The position numbers and the translations under genes are program-made. DNA of 64,000 bases from Erythrobacter sp. HL-111 (lineage in GTDB: Bacteria > Pseudomonadota > Alphaproteobacteria > Sphingomonadales > Sphingomonadaceae), in assembly GCF_900105095.1 (NCBI RefSeq), contig NZ_LT629743.1, forward strand, positions 2,790,001 to 2,854,000, written 5' to 3'. The notes under the pieces were generated by a model. It had not been told where the DNA came from, searched no databases, and was given only the letters and a program-made list of their open reading frames with translations. Below, in pieces: positions 45,169-55,044 of the stretch (position 1 is the stretch's first letter; each line of letters begins with the position of its first letter).

Positions 45169-46332
45169 TCACATCGAACGCGCGATCAGCATCTTCATGA
45201 TCTCGTTCGAGCCGCCATAGATCCGCGCGATGCGGGTGTCGCGGTACATCCGGGCGATCGGGTAATCGTTGATGTAGCCCGCTCCGCCGTGGAACTGCAG
45301 GCACTTGTCGACCACTTCCGACTGGAGTTCGGTCACCCAGTATTTCGCCATGCTCGCGGTCGCCACGTCGAGCTTGCCCTCGAGCAGCTTGGCGATGCAG
45401 TCGTTGACGAACACCCGTGCCGCCGTGCCGCGCGCCTTGAGGTCGGCGAGGGTGAACTGCGTGTTCTGGAAGTCCCAGATCGTCTTGCCGAAGGCCTTGC
45501 GGTTCTTGACATATTCGACCGTCACCTCGAGCGCCTTCTCGATCCCCGTCATCGCGCCCATCGCGATCACCAGGCGTTCCTGCGGCAGTTCGCCCATCAG
45601 CTGGTAGAACCCGCGCCCCTCGACCCCGCCGAGCAGATTGTCGGCGGGAATGAAGACGTTGTCGAAGAACAGTTCGGAGGTGTCCTGCGCATCCAGCCCG
45701 ATCTTGTCGAGCTTGCGCCCGCGCTGGAACCCTTCCGCGCCCTCGGTTTCGAGCAGGAGCAGCGAAATGCCCTTCGCGCCTTCGGACGGATCGGTCTTGG
45801 CGACGACGATGATGAAATCGGCGAGCTGCCCGTTCGAGATCCAGGTCTTCGACCCGTTGAGGCGGTACCCGTTGCCGTCCTTCAACGCGGTCGTCTTGAT
45901 CGCCTGGAGGTCCGAGCCCGCATCGGGTTCGCTCATCGCGATCGCGCTGACGAGGTCGCCGGTGACGAGCCGGGGGAGATACTTCTTCTTCTGCTCCTCG
46001 GTCCCGTGGCGCACCAGGTAGGGCAGGATGATGGTGTTGTGGAGCGAGGCGGCGAAGCCTTCGACGCCGTGCTTGGCCTGCTGATCGATCACCACCATGT
46101 CATGCCGGAAATCGCCGCCGTGGCCGCCGTATTCCTCGGGAACCGAGACGCCGAGCAGGCCCGCCGCGCCCGCCTCGCGCCAGAATTCGCGTTCGACCTG
46201 CCCGTCCTCGCGCCATTTGTGGATGCGCTTTTCGGGGGCGTGCTGGGCGTAGAACTTGCCCACGGCATCGGCGAAGATCGAGATTTCCTCGTCCTCCATG
46301 AAAGCGGGCTGGGGTACGTCGATGACGGGCAT
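45169..46332 (-). CDS. acyl-CoA dehydrogenase, long-chain type
   Basis: 387 residues of the ACAD family: SAIAMSEPDAGSDLQAIKT, YRLNGSKTWISNGQLADF, the segment GELPQERLVIAMGAM and LQFHGGAGYINDYPIARMYR. The Glu in LPQERL occupies the catalytic-base position of long-chain and isovaleryl-type dehydrogenases, while the end IYGGSNEI lacks the Glu of the short/medium-chain type. FAD-dependent first step of beta-oxidation, passing electrons to ETF. The neighbouring crotonase and thiolase genes form the later steps. Confidence 0.93.
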   Translation of the reverse strand: MPVIDVPQPAFMEDEEISIFADAVGKFYAQHAPEKRIHKWREDGQVEREFWREAGAAGLLGVSVPEEYGGHGGDFRHDMVVIDQQAKHGVEGFAASLHNTIILPYLVRHGTEEQKKKYLPRLVTGDLVSAIAMSEPDAGSDLQAIKTTALKDGNGYRLNGSKTWISNGQLADFIIVVAKTDPSEGAKGISLLLLETEGAEGFQRGRKLDKIGLDAQDTSELFFDNVFIPADNLLGGVEGRGFYQLMGELPQERLVIAMGAMTGIEKALEVTVEYVKNRKAFGKTIWDFQNTQFTLADLKARGTAARVFVNDCIAKLLEGKLDVATASMAKYWVTELQSEVVDKCLQFHGGAGYINDYPIARMYRDTRIARIYGGSNEIMKMLIARSM

Positions 46333-46482
46333 TTCTCTCTCCTCGTTTCACTCGGCCGGATCGGCCATCCGGCCGATCCGTGGCACCGGGCCGCCCGCTC
46401 CCGGCCCGTTCTCCCGGAGTGGTATACTCAAGGGCGGAAGGGCGGTTGAGCGGGCGGCCCGGCACACGCAATCAAAAGACTC

Positions 46483-47256
46483 TTATTTCCCCTTCCAGTT
46501 CGGCTTGCGCTTCTCGGCGAAGGCAGCGGCACCTTCGCGCGCGTCCTCGGAAACGAAGACCGGGGCGATCAGGTCGCCCTGCTTCTTGTAACGATCCTCC
46601 ATCGCCCAGCCGCGCGATTCCTTCATCACCTGCTTCGACACCTTGACGGCGAGCGGGCCGTTGGCGGCGATCTTCGCGGCGAGCGCCTTGGCCGCGTCGA
46701 GCGCCGGGCCGTCGGTCACCTGGTTGATGAGGCCGATTTCATAGGCGCGGCTTGCATCGATGAAATCGCCCGTCAGCGCGAGTTCCATCGCGATTCGTTC
46801 GGGGATCTGGTCGGGCAGCATCATCACCCCGCCGGCCGCCGCGACGAGCCCGCGCTTGACCTCGGGAATGCCGAATTTCGCGCCCGCATTGGCCACGACG
46901 AGATCGCACGCGATCATCAGTTCGAGCCCGCCGGCCAGCGCATAGCCCTCGACCGCGGCGATCAGCGGCTTGGCGGGCGGGGCCTGGACCACGCCGCCGA
47001 AACCGCGCCCTTCGACCGTCGGGCTTTCGCCGCGCAGGAAGCCCTTGAGGTCCATCCCCGAACAGAAGGTCCCGCCCGCACCGGTCAGGATGCCGACGCG
47101 CAGGTCGTCCTCGGAATCGAGCCGGTCCATGGCCGCCGCGATGCCTTCGGCCGCGGCCTTGGACATGGCGTTCTTCGCCTCCGGACGGTTGATCGTGACG
47201 ATCAGCACGCCGTCGTCGACTTCGGTCAGGACCTCGGGGGTTTCGGTGTCGCTCAA
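46483..47256 (-). CDS. enoyl-CoA hydratase/isomerase (crotonase) family protein
   Basis: 257 residues. The oxyanion-hole stretch is CSGMDLKGFLRG, and the hydratase glutamates appear in GGLELMIACDLVV and FGIPEVKRGLVAAAGGVMML. This fits crotonase-type hydratases. It lies 150 bp upstream of the acyl-CoA dehydrogenase in the same direction and is divergent from the thiolase gene. Confidence 0.92.
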   Translation of the reverse strand: MSDTETPEVLTEVDDGVLIVTINRPEAKNAMSKAAAEGIAAAMDRLDSEDDLRVGILTGAGGTFCSGMDLKGFLRGESPTVEGRGFGGVVQAPPAKPLIAAVEGYALAGGLELMIACDLVVANAGAKFGIPEVKRGLVAAAGGVMMLPDQIPERIAMELALTGDFIDASRAYEIGLINQVTDGPALDAAKALAAKIAANGPLAVKVSKQVMKESRGWAMEDRYKKQGDLIAPVFVSEDAREGAAAFAEKRKPNWKGK

Positions 47257-47402
47257 TTTGCTCTCCTATCAAATTTCGGCGTTTCGAATTGCAACTGAAT
47301 TCTTGTGCGAGTGGTGCAGTGGGCTTACGGAAACGTCAACCGCGATTTCGCTAATCCGTTCACCGAGCCAAACCTGTCTCAAGCAAAGAGGATACCTGAA
47401 CC

Positions 47403-48671
47403 ATGGGCGAAGCCTACATCATCGACGCAGTCCGCACCCCGCGCGGGATCGGCAAGCAGGGCAAGGGCGCGCTGGCCGAGCAGCACCCGCAGCATCTCGC
47501 CGCGACCGTTCTGAAAGCCATCGCGGAGCGCAACGGGCTCGACACCTCGACCGTCGACGACGTGATCTGGTCGGTTTCGACGCAGGACGGGATGCAGGCG
47601 GGCGACCTCGGGCGCATGGCCGCGCTCGACGCGGGCTACGACATCACCTCGTCCGGCACCACGCTCGACCGCTTCTGCGGGGGCGGGATCACCAGCGTGA
47701 ACCTCGCCGCGGCGCAGGTGATGAGCGGGATGGAGGACTGCATCGTCGCCGGCGGGACCGAGATGATGAGCCTCACCGCCGCCATGGCGAAGGAGAAGAT
47801 GCAGGCGGGTCTCAAGCCGCCGATGATGGGCAGCTACAACGAGCGGCTCCAGCGCGTGCATCCGCAGTCGCACCAGGGCGTTTGCGGCGATGCGATCGCG
47901 TCGATGGAAGGCTTCACGCGCGAGGAGCTGGACGAGGTCGGCTACCGCTCGCAGCAGCGCGCGGCGGAGGCGATCGGCGAGGGGCGTTTCGCCAGGTCGG
48001 TCGTGCCGGTGGTGGACGATGACGGCAATGTCGTGCTCGACCGCGAGGAATATCCGCGCCCGCAGACGACGATGGAGGATCTCGCCAAGCTCGAGCCCGC
48101 CTTCACCAAGATCGCCGACGTGCCGCTCGACCAGGACGGCACGACTTTCCGCAGCCTCATCAACCGGAAATACCCGGACCTCAAGATCGAGCATTTCCAC
48201 CATGCCGGCAATTCCTCGGGCGTGGTCGACGGGGCGGCCGCGGTGCTCGTCACCAGCAAGGAATACGCGCAGAAGCACGGCCTGAAACCCCGCGCGCGGA
48301 TCGTCGCGACGGCGAACATGGGCGATGACCCGACGCTGATGCTCAACGCTCCGGTCCCGGCGGCGAAGAAGGTGCTGAAGAAGGCCGGCATGACCCTCGA
48401 GGACATCGACCTGTTCGAGATCAACGAAGCCTTTGCGGTCGTCGCGGCCAAGTTCGTGCGCGATCTCGGGCTCGACTGGGACAAGGTCAACGTCAACGGC
48501 GGCTCGATCGCGCTGGGCCACCCGATCGGCGCGACGGGGTCGATCCTGATCGGGACGATCATCGACGAACTCGAACGCCGCGACCTCAGGACCGGCCTCG
48601 TCACCATGTGCGCCGCCGGGGGCATGGCGCCCGCGATCATCGTCGAACGCGTCGACGGCTTCGCGGACTAG
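47403..48671 (+). CDS. acetyl-CoA C-acyltransferase (thiolase)
   Basis: 422 residues. The nucleophilic Cys is in LDRFCGGGITSVNLAA, and the catalytic His and second Cys are in GGSIALGHPIGATGS and VTMCAAGGMAPAIIVE. NEAFAVVAAKF is also typical. It cleaves 3-ketoacyl-CoA in beta-oxidation. It is followed after 10 bp by a thiolase-like gene and is divergent from the crotonase gene, sharing a 146-bp promoter region. Confidence 0.95.
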   Translation: MGEAYIIDAVRTPRGIGKQGKGALAEQHPQHLAATVLKAIAERNGLDTSTVDDVIWSVSTQDGMQAGDLGRMAALDAGYDITSSGTTLDRFCGGGITSVNLAAAQVMSGMEDCIVAGGTEMMSLTAAMAKEKMQAGLKPPMMGSYNERLQRVHPQSHQGVCGDAIASMEGFTREELDEVGYRSQQRAAEAIGEGRFARSVVPVVDDDGNVVLDREEYPRPQTTMEDLAKLEPAFTKIADVPLDQDGTTFRSLINRKYPDLKIEHFHHAGNSSGVVDGAAAVLVTSKEYAQKHGLKPRARIVATANMGDDPTLMLNAPVPAAKKVLKKAGMTLEDIDLFEINEAFAVVAAKFVRDLGLDWDKVNVNGGSIALGHPIGATGSILIGTIIDELERRDLRTGLVTMCAAGGMAPAIIVERVDGFAD

Positions 48672-48681
48672 GACCGGAGCA

Positions 48682-50223
48682 ATGGTCGCCGACAGCACGC
48701 CCGTCGTCATCGGGGTCGGGCAATATTCCGAACGGGTCGGGGAGCCGGGCTACGCGGGTCTCAACTACATGGACCTTGCCGGGCGGGCGCTGTCGGCGGC
48801 GATCGCGGACAGCGGGGCGAGCGGGTCCGTGGCCGAGGCCATCGACACGCTCGCCGCGATCCGCGCTTTCGAGATGTCGCGCCCGGGAAAGGAGCCGCCC
48901 TTCGGCGCGCCCGACAACATCCCGCGCGCGATCGCGCAGCGCGTCGGCGCCGACCCGGCGCGCGCGATCCTGACGCCGACCGGCGGGCAGACCAATCAGC
49001 AGCTCGTCGGCGAGTTCGCGAGCGCCATCGCGGCGGGCGATTCGCGCTGCGCCGTGGTGGTCGGTTCGGAAGCGATCTCGACCGTGCTCGCGCTGGCCGC
49101 GAAGGGGGAGACGCCGGACTGGTCGGAAGAGGTCGGCGGCGACTTCGAGGACCGGGGCTACGGCATCGAGGACCTGCTGGAACCCGCCCTGTTCGCCCAC
49201 GGCGCATCCGGCGCGATCCCGCTCTATGCGCTGGCCGAGAACGCGCGGCGGGCGAAGCTCGGCAAGAGCCTCGAGGAATACAGGCTCGAGATCGGCAAGC
49301 TGTTCGAGCCCTTCACCCGCATCGCCGCCGCCAATCCGCACGCCGCCGCGCCGGTCCAGCGCAGCGCCGTGGAACTCGCGACGGTAACCGAGCGCAACCG
49401 CATCGTCGCCGAGCCCTATCCGCGCATGACTGTCGCGCGCGACCAGGTGAACCAGGCCGCCGCCATCATCGTGGCGAGCGTGGGGCTGGCGCGCGAACTC
49501 GGCGTGCCGGAGGACAGGTGGGTCCACATCCACGCCGTCTGCGCCGCGAGCGAATTGAAGCTGTCCGAGCGCCCCGATCTTTCCGCCGCGCCCGCGTCCA
49601 TCGCCAGCGTCGAAGCGGCGCTCGCGCGGGCGGGCAAAGGGATCGAGGATATCGGCCATATCGATTTCTATTCCTGCTTTGCGATCCCCGTGTTCAACCA
49701 GGTCGATCATTTCGGGCTTTCGATCGAGGATCCGCGCGGGCTGACCCTGACCGGCGGGCTGCCCTTCTTCGGAGGGGCGGGAAACAATTATTCCGCCCAC
49801 GCCATTGCCGAGGCGGTCGACCGCGCCCGGCGCGATCCGGGCGCATTCGCGCTGGTCGGGGCGAATGGCGGCTGGATGAGCAAATACGCCACCGGCATCT
49901 ATTCGACGGCGCCGGCCGACTGGTCCGCGAATGACCGTTTCGAGAAGCTGCCGCTGGCGCAGGACGCGGTCCCGCTCGCCCGGGAGCCGGGCCAGCGCGC
50001 CACGGTCGAAACCTACACGATCAACCACGGCAAGTCCGCCAGCGATGCGATCTTCATCGGCCGGGGCGAGACGGGCGAACGCGTGATCGGGAACGCCGAC
50101 CTGTCGGACGAGGCGACCCGCGAGCTGTTCGAGAGCGGGGAACCCTTCGGCGATACGCTCGCGCTCGAAACCGACGAACGCGGGCGGACCATCGGCCGCC
50201 TCGCCCCGATGCCGGGATTGTAG
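48682..50223 (+). CDS. SCP-x-type thiolase-like protein
   Basis: 513 residues with thiolase-fold blocks: TPVVIGVGQYSERVGEPG, LTPTGGQTNQQLVGEFASAI, HIDFYSCFAIPVFNQVDHFG and LTGGLPFFGGAGNNYSAHAI. The position of the usual nucleophilic cysteine (around GGQTNQ) has no cysteine, so classical thiolase chemistry is doubtful. An extra C-terminal region (about 400-513) resembles the beta-barrel extension of such proteins. It is co-transcribed with the thiolase. Whether it is an enzyme or an acyl-CoA-binding partner is not known. Confidence 0.78.
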   Translation: MVADSTPVVIGVGQYSERVGEPGYAGLNYMDLAGRALSAAIADSGASGSVAEAIDTLAAIRAFEMSRPGKEPPFGAPDNIPRAIAQRVGADPARAILTPTGGQTNQQLVGEFASAIAAGDSRCAVVVGSEAISTVLALAAKGETPDWSEEVGGDFEDRGYGIEDLLEPALFAHGASGAIPLYALAENARRAKLGKSLEEYRLEIGKLFEPFTRIAAANPHAAAPVQRSAVELATVTERNRIVAEPYPRMTVARDQVNQAAAIIVASVGLARELGVPEDRWVHIHAVCAASELKLSERPDLSAAPASIASVEAALARAGKGIEDIGHIDFYSCFAIPVFNQVDHFGLSIEDPRGLTLTGGLPFFGGAGNNYSAHAIAEAVDRARRDPGAFALVGANGGWMSKYATGIYSTAPADWSANDRFEKLPLAQDAVPLAREPGQRATVETYTINHGKSASDAIFIGRGETGERVIGNADLSDEATRELFESGEPFGDTLALETDERGRTIGRLAPMPGL

Positions 50224-50232
50224 GGGCGGCCG

Positions 50233-50874
50233 TTAGCCCCGCCGTTCCCCGCCGAGGAAATCGAGCGCGTCGAAGCCTTCGGGCGCGGGCACTTCGGTGA
50301 CGGGATCGTCGCGGTCGTCGAATTCGGTGCGCAGCGCGCGGCTCATCACCGCGTGCATCTGGTAGAGGCAGGTGATGTAGGTCAGCTCGAGGATTTCCTC
50401 GTCGCTGAATTCGGCCTTCACCTGCGCGAAAAGGGCATCGGGAACCCGGCCCGCGTGGCACACCAGCCTGTCGGCATAGGCGAGAACCAGCCGTTCCTTC
50501 GGCGAGAAGACGTCCGCGGTCTGCCAGGTCGGGATCGCCTCGATCTTCTCCTCGGACACGGCGAGGCCGCGCAGGGACTTGCAATGCTGCGAGAAGACGA
50601 ACCGGCTGCCCGTCGCCCAGCCCGCCCAGGTCTGGCCCAGCTCGCGCAGGACGGGGTCGAGCCGCCGCTCGGGCGAACGATAATAGGCGAAGCCCTGCGC
50701 CGCGTGTTTCAGGGTGGCAGGCGAATTGGCGAAGACGGTCCACCAGTCGCCGGGCGTGCCGGTCGCGGTGCCGGGCTCCGCCACCGGGTCGCGGTCGCCG
50801 AACAGCATCCCGTAGAGCGGCAGGACCGTCTCCCGCTCCGCCTCGGCCCTCGGCACCTGCCTCAGCCGCGGCAT
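50233..50874 (-). CDS. carboxymuconolactone decarboxylase family protein (AhpD-like fold)
   Basis: 213 residues. The CMD core is FVFSQHCKSLRGLAVSEEKI, then LVLAYADRLVCHAGRVPDAL and ILELTYITCLYQMHAVMSRA. The paired CxxC of peroxidase-type AhpD is absent, so a redox role is unlikely. It overlaps the upstream VOC gene by one base, suggesting a shared aromatic- or fatty-acid-related pathway. Confidence 0.8.
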   Translation of the reverse strand: MPRLRQVPRAEAERETVLPLYGMLFGDRDPVAEPGTATGTPGDWWTVFANSPATLKHAAQGFAYYRSPERRLDPVLRELGQTWAGWATGSRFVFSQHCKSLRGLAVSEEKIEAIPTWQTADVFSPKERLVLAYADRLVCHAGRVPDALFAQVKAEFSDEEILELTYITCLYQMHAVMSRALRTEFDDRDDPVTEVPAPEGFDALDFLGGERRG

Positions 50875-51407
50875 CAGGCGTCCGCCCGTTCGGCCGCCGT
50901 TGCCGGTTCGTGCGCCACGTCCGCAGGCCCGAACGCCTTGGTCGTCGCCGCGAATTCGAGCAGGATCCCGTCGGGGTCGGTGAAGTAGACCGAGCGCACG
51001 AAGACGCCTTCGTGCATCTCCTTCGCATAGCCCGACGGGCTGTCATCGTGGTTGAACACCATGTGGGTGTGTTCGACTCCGGCCTCCTGCAGCCGGTCGA
51101 GCGCCGCCTCGAGTTCGTCCTCCTCCATGTGGAAGGCGAGGTGGTTCATCGAGCCGTGCGCGGTCTTGGCGTCGAAGGGGAATTTCCTGACCGAGGCGAT
51201 GCCCGGCGCGGCGGGCGGCGCGTCCTTCCACCAGAAGAAGGCGATCGAGGCCCCGCCGCCGCAATCGAAGAAGAAGTGCTGGCCGCCGTCGGGCAGCTGC
51301 ACCGTCTTGAACAGCGGCATCTCCAGCACCTCGGTGTAGAAGCGGACCGTCTCCTTCATGTCGCGGCAGACGAGCGCGACGTGGTTGATGCCTTTCGTGC
51401 GGATCAT
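50874..51407 (-). CDS. VOC-family (glyoxalase/dioxygenase-like) protein
   Basis: 177 residues from MIRTKGINHVALVCRDMKET (ATG at 51407, GGAGG upstream). The two-module metal-binding fold shows NHVALVC, SMNHLAFHMEEDELEAALDR and FVRSVYFTDPDGILLEFAA, including the usual His and Glu ligands. The substrate is unknown. It is divergent to hppD and co-transcribed with the CMD-family gene. Confidence 0.8.
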   Translation of the reverse strand: MIRTKGINHVALVCRDMKETVRFYTEVLEMPLFKTVQLPDGGQHFFFDCGGGASIAFFWWKDAPPAAPGIASVRKFPFDAKTAHGSMNHLAFHMEEDELEAALDRLQEAGVEHTHMVFNHDDSPSGYAKEMHEGVFVRSVYFTDPDGILLEFAATTKAFGPADVAHEPATAAERADA

Positions 51408-51477
51408 GGGCGTGCCTCCTTCGCCCGGCAGACTGCACCGCGCGCGCGCCTCATGCAATCGGGCGCGGGGGATTCCT

Positions 51478-51520
51478 TTGACAAGCCGGTGCGATTCCCC
51501 TAGATAGTTACAGTTGTAAC
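51478..51520 (+). promoter_or_regulatory. hppD promoter with palindromic operator
   Basis: TTGACA (51478-51483) and TAGATA (51501-51506) are 17 bp apart, a near-consensus vegetative promoter. Immediately after the -10, GTTACA-GT-TGTAAC (51507-51520) is a perfect palindrome that would cover the transcription start, a good position for a repressor. The same intergenic region serves the leftward VOC/CMD genes. Confidence 0.65.
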
Positions 51521-51559
51521 CAATTCGCTTGACCCTTTTGCATCCATGTGAGCCCATTG

Positions 51560-52678
51560 ATGAGCCAGCACCCTTCAGACCTGTTCGAAAACCCCGCCGG
51601 CCTCGACGGCTTCGAATTCGTCGAGTTCTGCGCCCCGGAACAGGGCGTGATCGAACCCGTGTTCGAAGCGATGGGCTTCACCCGCGTCGCCCGGCACCGT
51701 TCGAAGGACGTGCACCTCTGGCGGCAGGGCGGGATCAACCTCATCGTCAATTACGAACCGCGCAGCGCGGCGTGGTATTTCGCGCGCGAACACGGCCCTT
51801 CCGCCTGCGGCATGGCGTTTCGCGTGCGCGACGCGGCGGCGGCCTATGACCACCTGCTCGAACGGGGTGCCGAACCGGTCGAGGTGGCGACCGGCGTCAT
51901 GGAGCTGCGCATCCCCGCGATCCGCGGGATCGGCGGCGCGATCCTCTACCTCGTCGACCGCTATGCCGGGGCCGAGGGCAAGAGCCTGACGATCTACGAC
52001 ATCGATTTCGATTACCTTCCCGGGGTCGATCCCTATCCCGAAGGCGCGGGCTTCCACACGATCGATCACCTCACCCACAACGTCTACACCGGCCGGATGA
52101 AGTACTGGGCCGATTATTACGAGACGCTGTTCAATTTCCGCGAGATCCGTTTCTTCGACATCAAGGGCGAATATACCGGCCTCACGTCGAAGGCGCTGAC
52201 CGCGCCCGATGGCAAGATCCGCATTCCGCTGAACGAGGAGGGCGAGGGCGGAAAGGGCCAGATCGAGGAGTTCCTGCGCCAGTTCAACGGCGAGGGCATC
52301 CAGCACATCGCGCTGATCTGCGATGACCTGGTGGCCTGTTATGACCGGCTCAAGCAATACGGCGTGCCCTTCATGACCGCGCCGCCCGCGACCTATTACG
52401 AAATGCTCGACGAACGCCTGCCCGGCCACGGCGAGGATGTCGATGCGCTCAGGACGCGGGGCATCCTGCTCGACGGGAGCACGCAAGGCGGCCAGCCGCG
52501 CCTCCTGCTCCAGATCTTCGCCGAAGCGCAGGTCGGGCCGGTCTTCTTCGAATTCATCCAGCGCAAGGGCGACGAAGGTTTCGGCGAGGGCAATTTCAAG
52601 GCCCTGTTCGAAAGCATGGAACGCGACCAGATCCGCCGCGGCGCGCTCGATGTCACGGCGAAGGAACCGGCCGAATGA
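51560..52678 (+). CDS. hppD: 4-hydroxyphenylpyruvate dioxygenase
   Basis: 372 residues from [17 protein letters not shown]; a GTG 12 bp earlier is possible. HPPD converts 4-hydroxyphenylpyruvate to homogentisate in tyrosine degradation, using Fe(II). Ligand regions are [13 protein letters not shown] (His), [20 protein letters not shown] (His) and [20 protein letters not shown] (Glu). The ending [18 protein letters not shown] is diagnostic. It is the first gene of an operon with a VOC gene whose start overlaps its stop. No homogentisate dioxygenase was seen in this window. Confidence 0.94.
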   Translation: MSQHPSDLFENPAGLDGFEFVEFCAPEQGVIEPVFEAMGFTRVARHRSKDVHLWRQGGINLIVNYEPRSAAWYFAREHGPSACGMAFRVRDAAAAYDHLLERGAEPVEVATGVMELRIPAIRGIGGAILYLVDRYAGAEGKSLTIYDIDFDYLPGVDPYPEGAGFHTIDHLTHNVYTGRMKYWADYYETLFNFREIRFFDIKGEYTGLTSKALTAPDGKIRIPLNEEGEGGKGQIEEFLRQFNGEGIQHIALICDDLVACYDRLKQYGVPFMTAPPATYYEMLDERLPGHGEDVDALRTRGILLDGSTQGGQPRLLLQIFAEAQVGPVFFEFIQRKGDEGFGEGNFKALFESMERDQIRRGALDVTAKEPAE

Positions 52679-53244
52679 ACGATGCCAGCCATCCGGTGAA
52701 ACTGGGCGGCATCCACCACGTCGCCTATCGCTGCCGCGACGCGAAGGAGACGGTGGAGTGGTACGGCCGCGTGCTCGGCATGGGCTACACCACCGCCTTT
52801 GCCGAGGACCACGTGCCCTCGACCGGGGAATACGACCCCTATATGCACGTGTTTCTCGATGCGGGGAACGGCAACGTCCTCGCCTTCTTCGAATTGCCCA
52901 ACCAGAAGGACATGGGCCGCGACGAGAACACGCCCGCATGGGTGCAGCACCTCGCCTTCAAGGTGCCTTCCGAAGAGGCGCTGCTGTCGGCCAAGGCCCA
53001 TGTCGAGGCGCAGGGGATCGAGGTGCTCGGCCCGACGCATCACGGCATCTTCAAGTCGATCTATTTCTTCGATCCCAACGGCCACCGCGTCGAACTCGCC
53101 GCGGATATCGGGACGGACGAACAATACGCCGAACTCGCCCGCGTTGCGCCGCTGATGCTGGAGGAGTGGAGCGAGACCAAGAAGGCCCCGCGCCACGCCG
53201 ACTGGCTCCACGAAATCGCGCGCGAGGAACACGCGAAGGCTTAG
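52675..53244 (+). CDS. VOC-family protein of the hppD operon
   Basis: 189 residues, ATG overlapping the hppD stop. The fold shows [58 protein letters not shown] and [20 protein letters not shown] with metal-ligand His and Glu. The coupling suggests a role in tyrosine-derived aromatic breakdown. The exact reaction is unknown. Confidence 0.82.
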   Translation: MNDASHPVKLGGIHHVAYRCRDAKETVEWYGRVLGMGYTTAFAEDHVPSTGEYDPYMHVFLDAGNGNVLAFFELPNQKDMGRDENTPAWVQHLAFKVPSEEALLSAKAHVEAQGIEVLGPTHHGIFKSIYFFDPNGHRVELAADIGTDEQYAELARVAPLMLEEWSETKKAPRHADWLHEIAREEHAKA

Positions 53245-53415
53245 AGCCGCGGTGATTCCCTCCCCCTGGGGAGGCTGGGCGTGAGTGTTCCGCCCTCTCG
53301 ACCGCAGAACCCCAATCCCTTTCCCCGATGGAAGGGGCGCAAGATTTGACTCAACGCAAAGCGCCTCGCTGCCGCCTCCCCCACTCTGGGCAAATCAAGT
53401 GAGGGGAGTCGGTCC

Positions 53416-55044
53416 ATGCGTATCCTGTTCGTCCATCCCAATTATCGCTCCGGCGGGGCCGAGATCGCGGGGACCTGGCCGCCCGCCTGGGTCGCCTATC
53501 TCACGGGACCGCTGAAGCGCGCGGGCTTTACCGACATCCACTTCATCGACGCGATGACCGAGGAGGTCGACGACGAGGAATTGCGCGACCGGATGCTCGC
53601 GCTCCAGCCCGACGTGGTGGGCACGACCGCCATCACCCCCTCGATCTACGCCGCCGAGCGCGTGCTGGAGATCGCGGCGCTCAACGTGCCCTCGGCGGTG
53701 CGGGTGCTGGGTGGGGTGCACGCGACCTTCATGTACAAGCAGGTCCTGTCCGAAGCGCCGCATATCGACGTGATCGTGCGCGGCGAGGGCGAGGAGATCG
53801 CGGTCGAACTGTTCAGCGCGATCCAGCGGGGCCGCTGGAAGGAAGAACGCGCCGGGATCAAGGGCCTCGCTTTCCGCGACGGGGACAAGATCGTCGCGAC
53901 ACCCGCCGCCGACACGGTCAAGGACATGAGCACGCTGAAACCCGACTGGGACGTGCTCGACTGGAACCTCTACAAATATCTCCCGCTCGGCACCCGCGTC
54001 GCCATCCCCAACCTCGCGCGCGGCTGCCCCTTCACCTGTTCGTTCTGCTCGCAATGGAAATTCTGGCGCGACTACCGCATCCGCGATCCCAAGGACGTGG
54101 TCGACGAGATCGAGGAACTGCATGAAAGGCACGGCGTCGGCTTCTTCATCCTCGCCGACGAGGAACCGACCATCAACCGCAAGAAATTCATCGAATTCTG
54201 CCAGGAGCTGATCGACCGCGGCCTGCCCGACAAGGTCAAGTGGGGGATCAACACCCGCGTCACCGACATCTACCGCGACCGTGAATTGCTGCCCTTCTAC
54301 CGCAAGGCGGGGCTGGTGCATGTGAGCCTCGGCACCGAGGCGGCGGCGCAGATGAAGCTCGATCGCTTCAACAAGGAAACCAAGGTCGAGGAGAACAAGC
54401 AGGCGATCAAGCTGCTGCGCGATGCCGACATCTTCGTCGAGGCGCAGTTCATCGTCGGCCTGGACAACGAGACGCCCGAAACGCTCGAAGAGACCTACCG
54501 CATGGCGTGGGACTGGCAGCCCGACCTTGCCAACTGGGCGATGTACACGCCCTGGCCCTTCACCCCGCTGTTCGAGGAGATCAAGGACCAGGTCGAGATC
54601 CACGATTTCTCGAAATACAATTTCGTCACGCCCATCATGAAACCCGCCGCGATGGAGCGTGGCGAGCTTTTGAACGGGGTGATGAAGAACTACCGCCGCT
54701 TCTACATGCAGAAGGCGCTGTTCCATTACCCGTGGCGCGGGACCGGCTTCAGGCGGCGCTACCTGCTGGGCTGCCTCTATGCCTTCCTGCGCGCCGGCTT
54801 CAAGCGCACGTTCTACGATCTCGGCAAGGCCGGGTACTGGGGCCCGCAGACGGCGAAGAAGGTCGATTTCCAGTTCGACGAAAGCCGCGCTGCGGCGCAG
54901 GACGCGGCGACCGACTGGCAGACCAATGCCGACCGCGCGGCCCAGGCCAAGGCCCGGCGCGAGGCGGTCCGCAAGCAGATGAAGGAACGCGGGGCGGAGC
55001 GTCGCCGCGATCGGCTCGACGTGGGTGCGGGCGGGGATGCGTGA
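53416..55044 (+). CDS. bchE: Mg-protoporphyrin IX monomethyl ester anaerobic cyclase (BchE-type radical SAM)
   Basis: 542 residues. An N-terminal B12-binding-like domain reads [20 protein letters not shown] and [17 protein letters not shown]. The radical-SAM core has the 4Fe-4S motif [20 protein letters not shown] (CxxxCxxC) and [20 protein letters not shown]. The C-terminal DUF4070-like part has [19 protein letters not shown]. The sequence follows known BchE proteins closely from end to end. It forms ring E of bacteriochlorophyll using water as oxygen source. The next gene is bchJ, overlapping by 8 bp, the order of purple bacterial clusters. A GAGGGGAG ribosome site lies just before the ATG. 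Confidence 0.9.
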   Translation: MRILFVHPNYRSGGAEIAGTWPPAWVAYLTGPLKRAGFTDIHFIDAMTEEVDDEELRDRMLALQPDVVGTTAITPSIYAAERVLEIAALNVPSAVRVLGGVHATFMYKQVLSEAPHIDVIVRGEGEEIAVELFSAIQRGRWKEERAGIKGLAFRDGDKIVATPAADTVKDMSTLKPDWDVLDWNLYKYLPLGTRVAIPNLARGCPFTCSFCSQWKFWRDYRIRDPKDVVDEIEELHERHGVGFFILADEEPTINRKKFIEFCQELIDRGLPDKVKWGINTRVTDIYRDRELLPFYRKAGLVHVSLGTEAAAQMKLDRFNKETKVEENKQAIKLLRDADIFVEAQFIVGLDNETPETLEETYRMAWDWQPDLANWAMYTPWPFTPLFEEIKDQVEIHDFSKYNFVTPIMKPAAMERGELLNGVMKNYRRFYMQKALFHYPWRGTGFRRRYLLGCLYAFLRAGFKRTFYDLGKAGYWGPQTAKKVDFQFDESRAAAQDAATDWQTNADRAAQAKARREAVRKQMKERGAERRRDRLDVGAGGDA

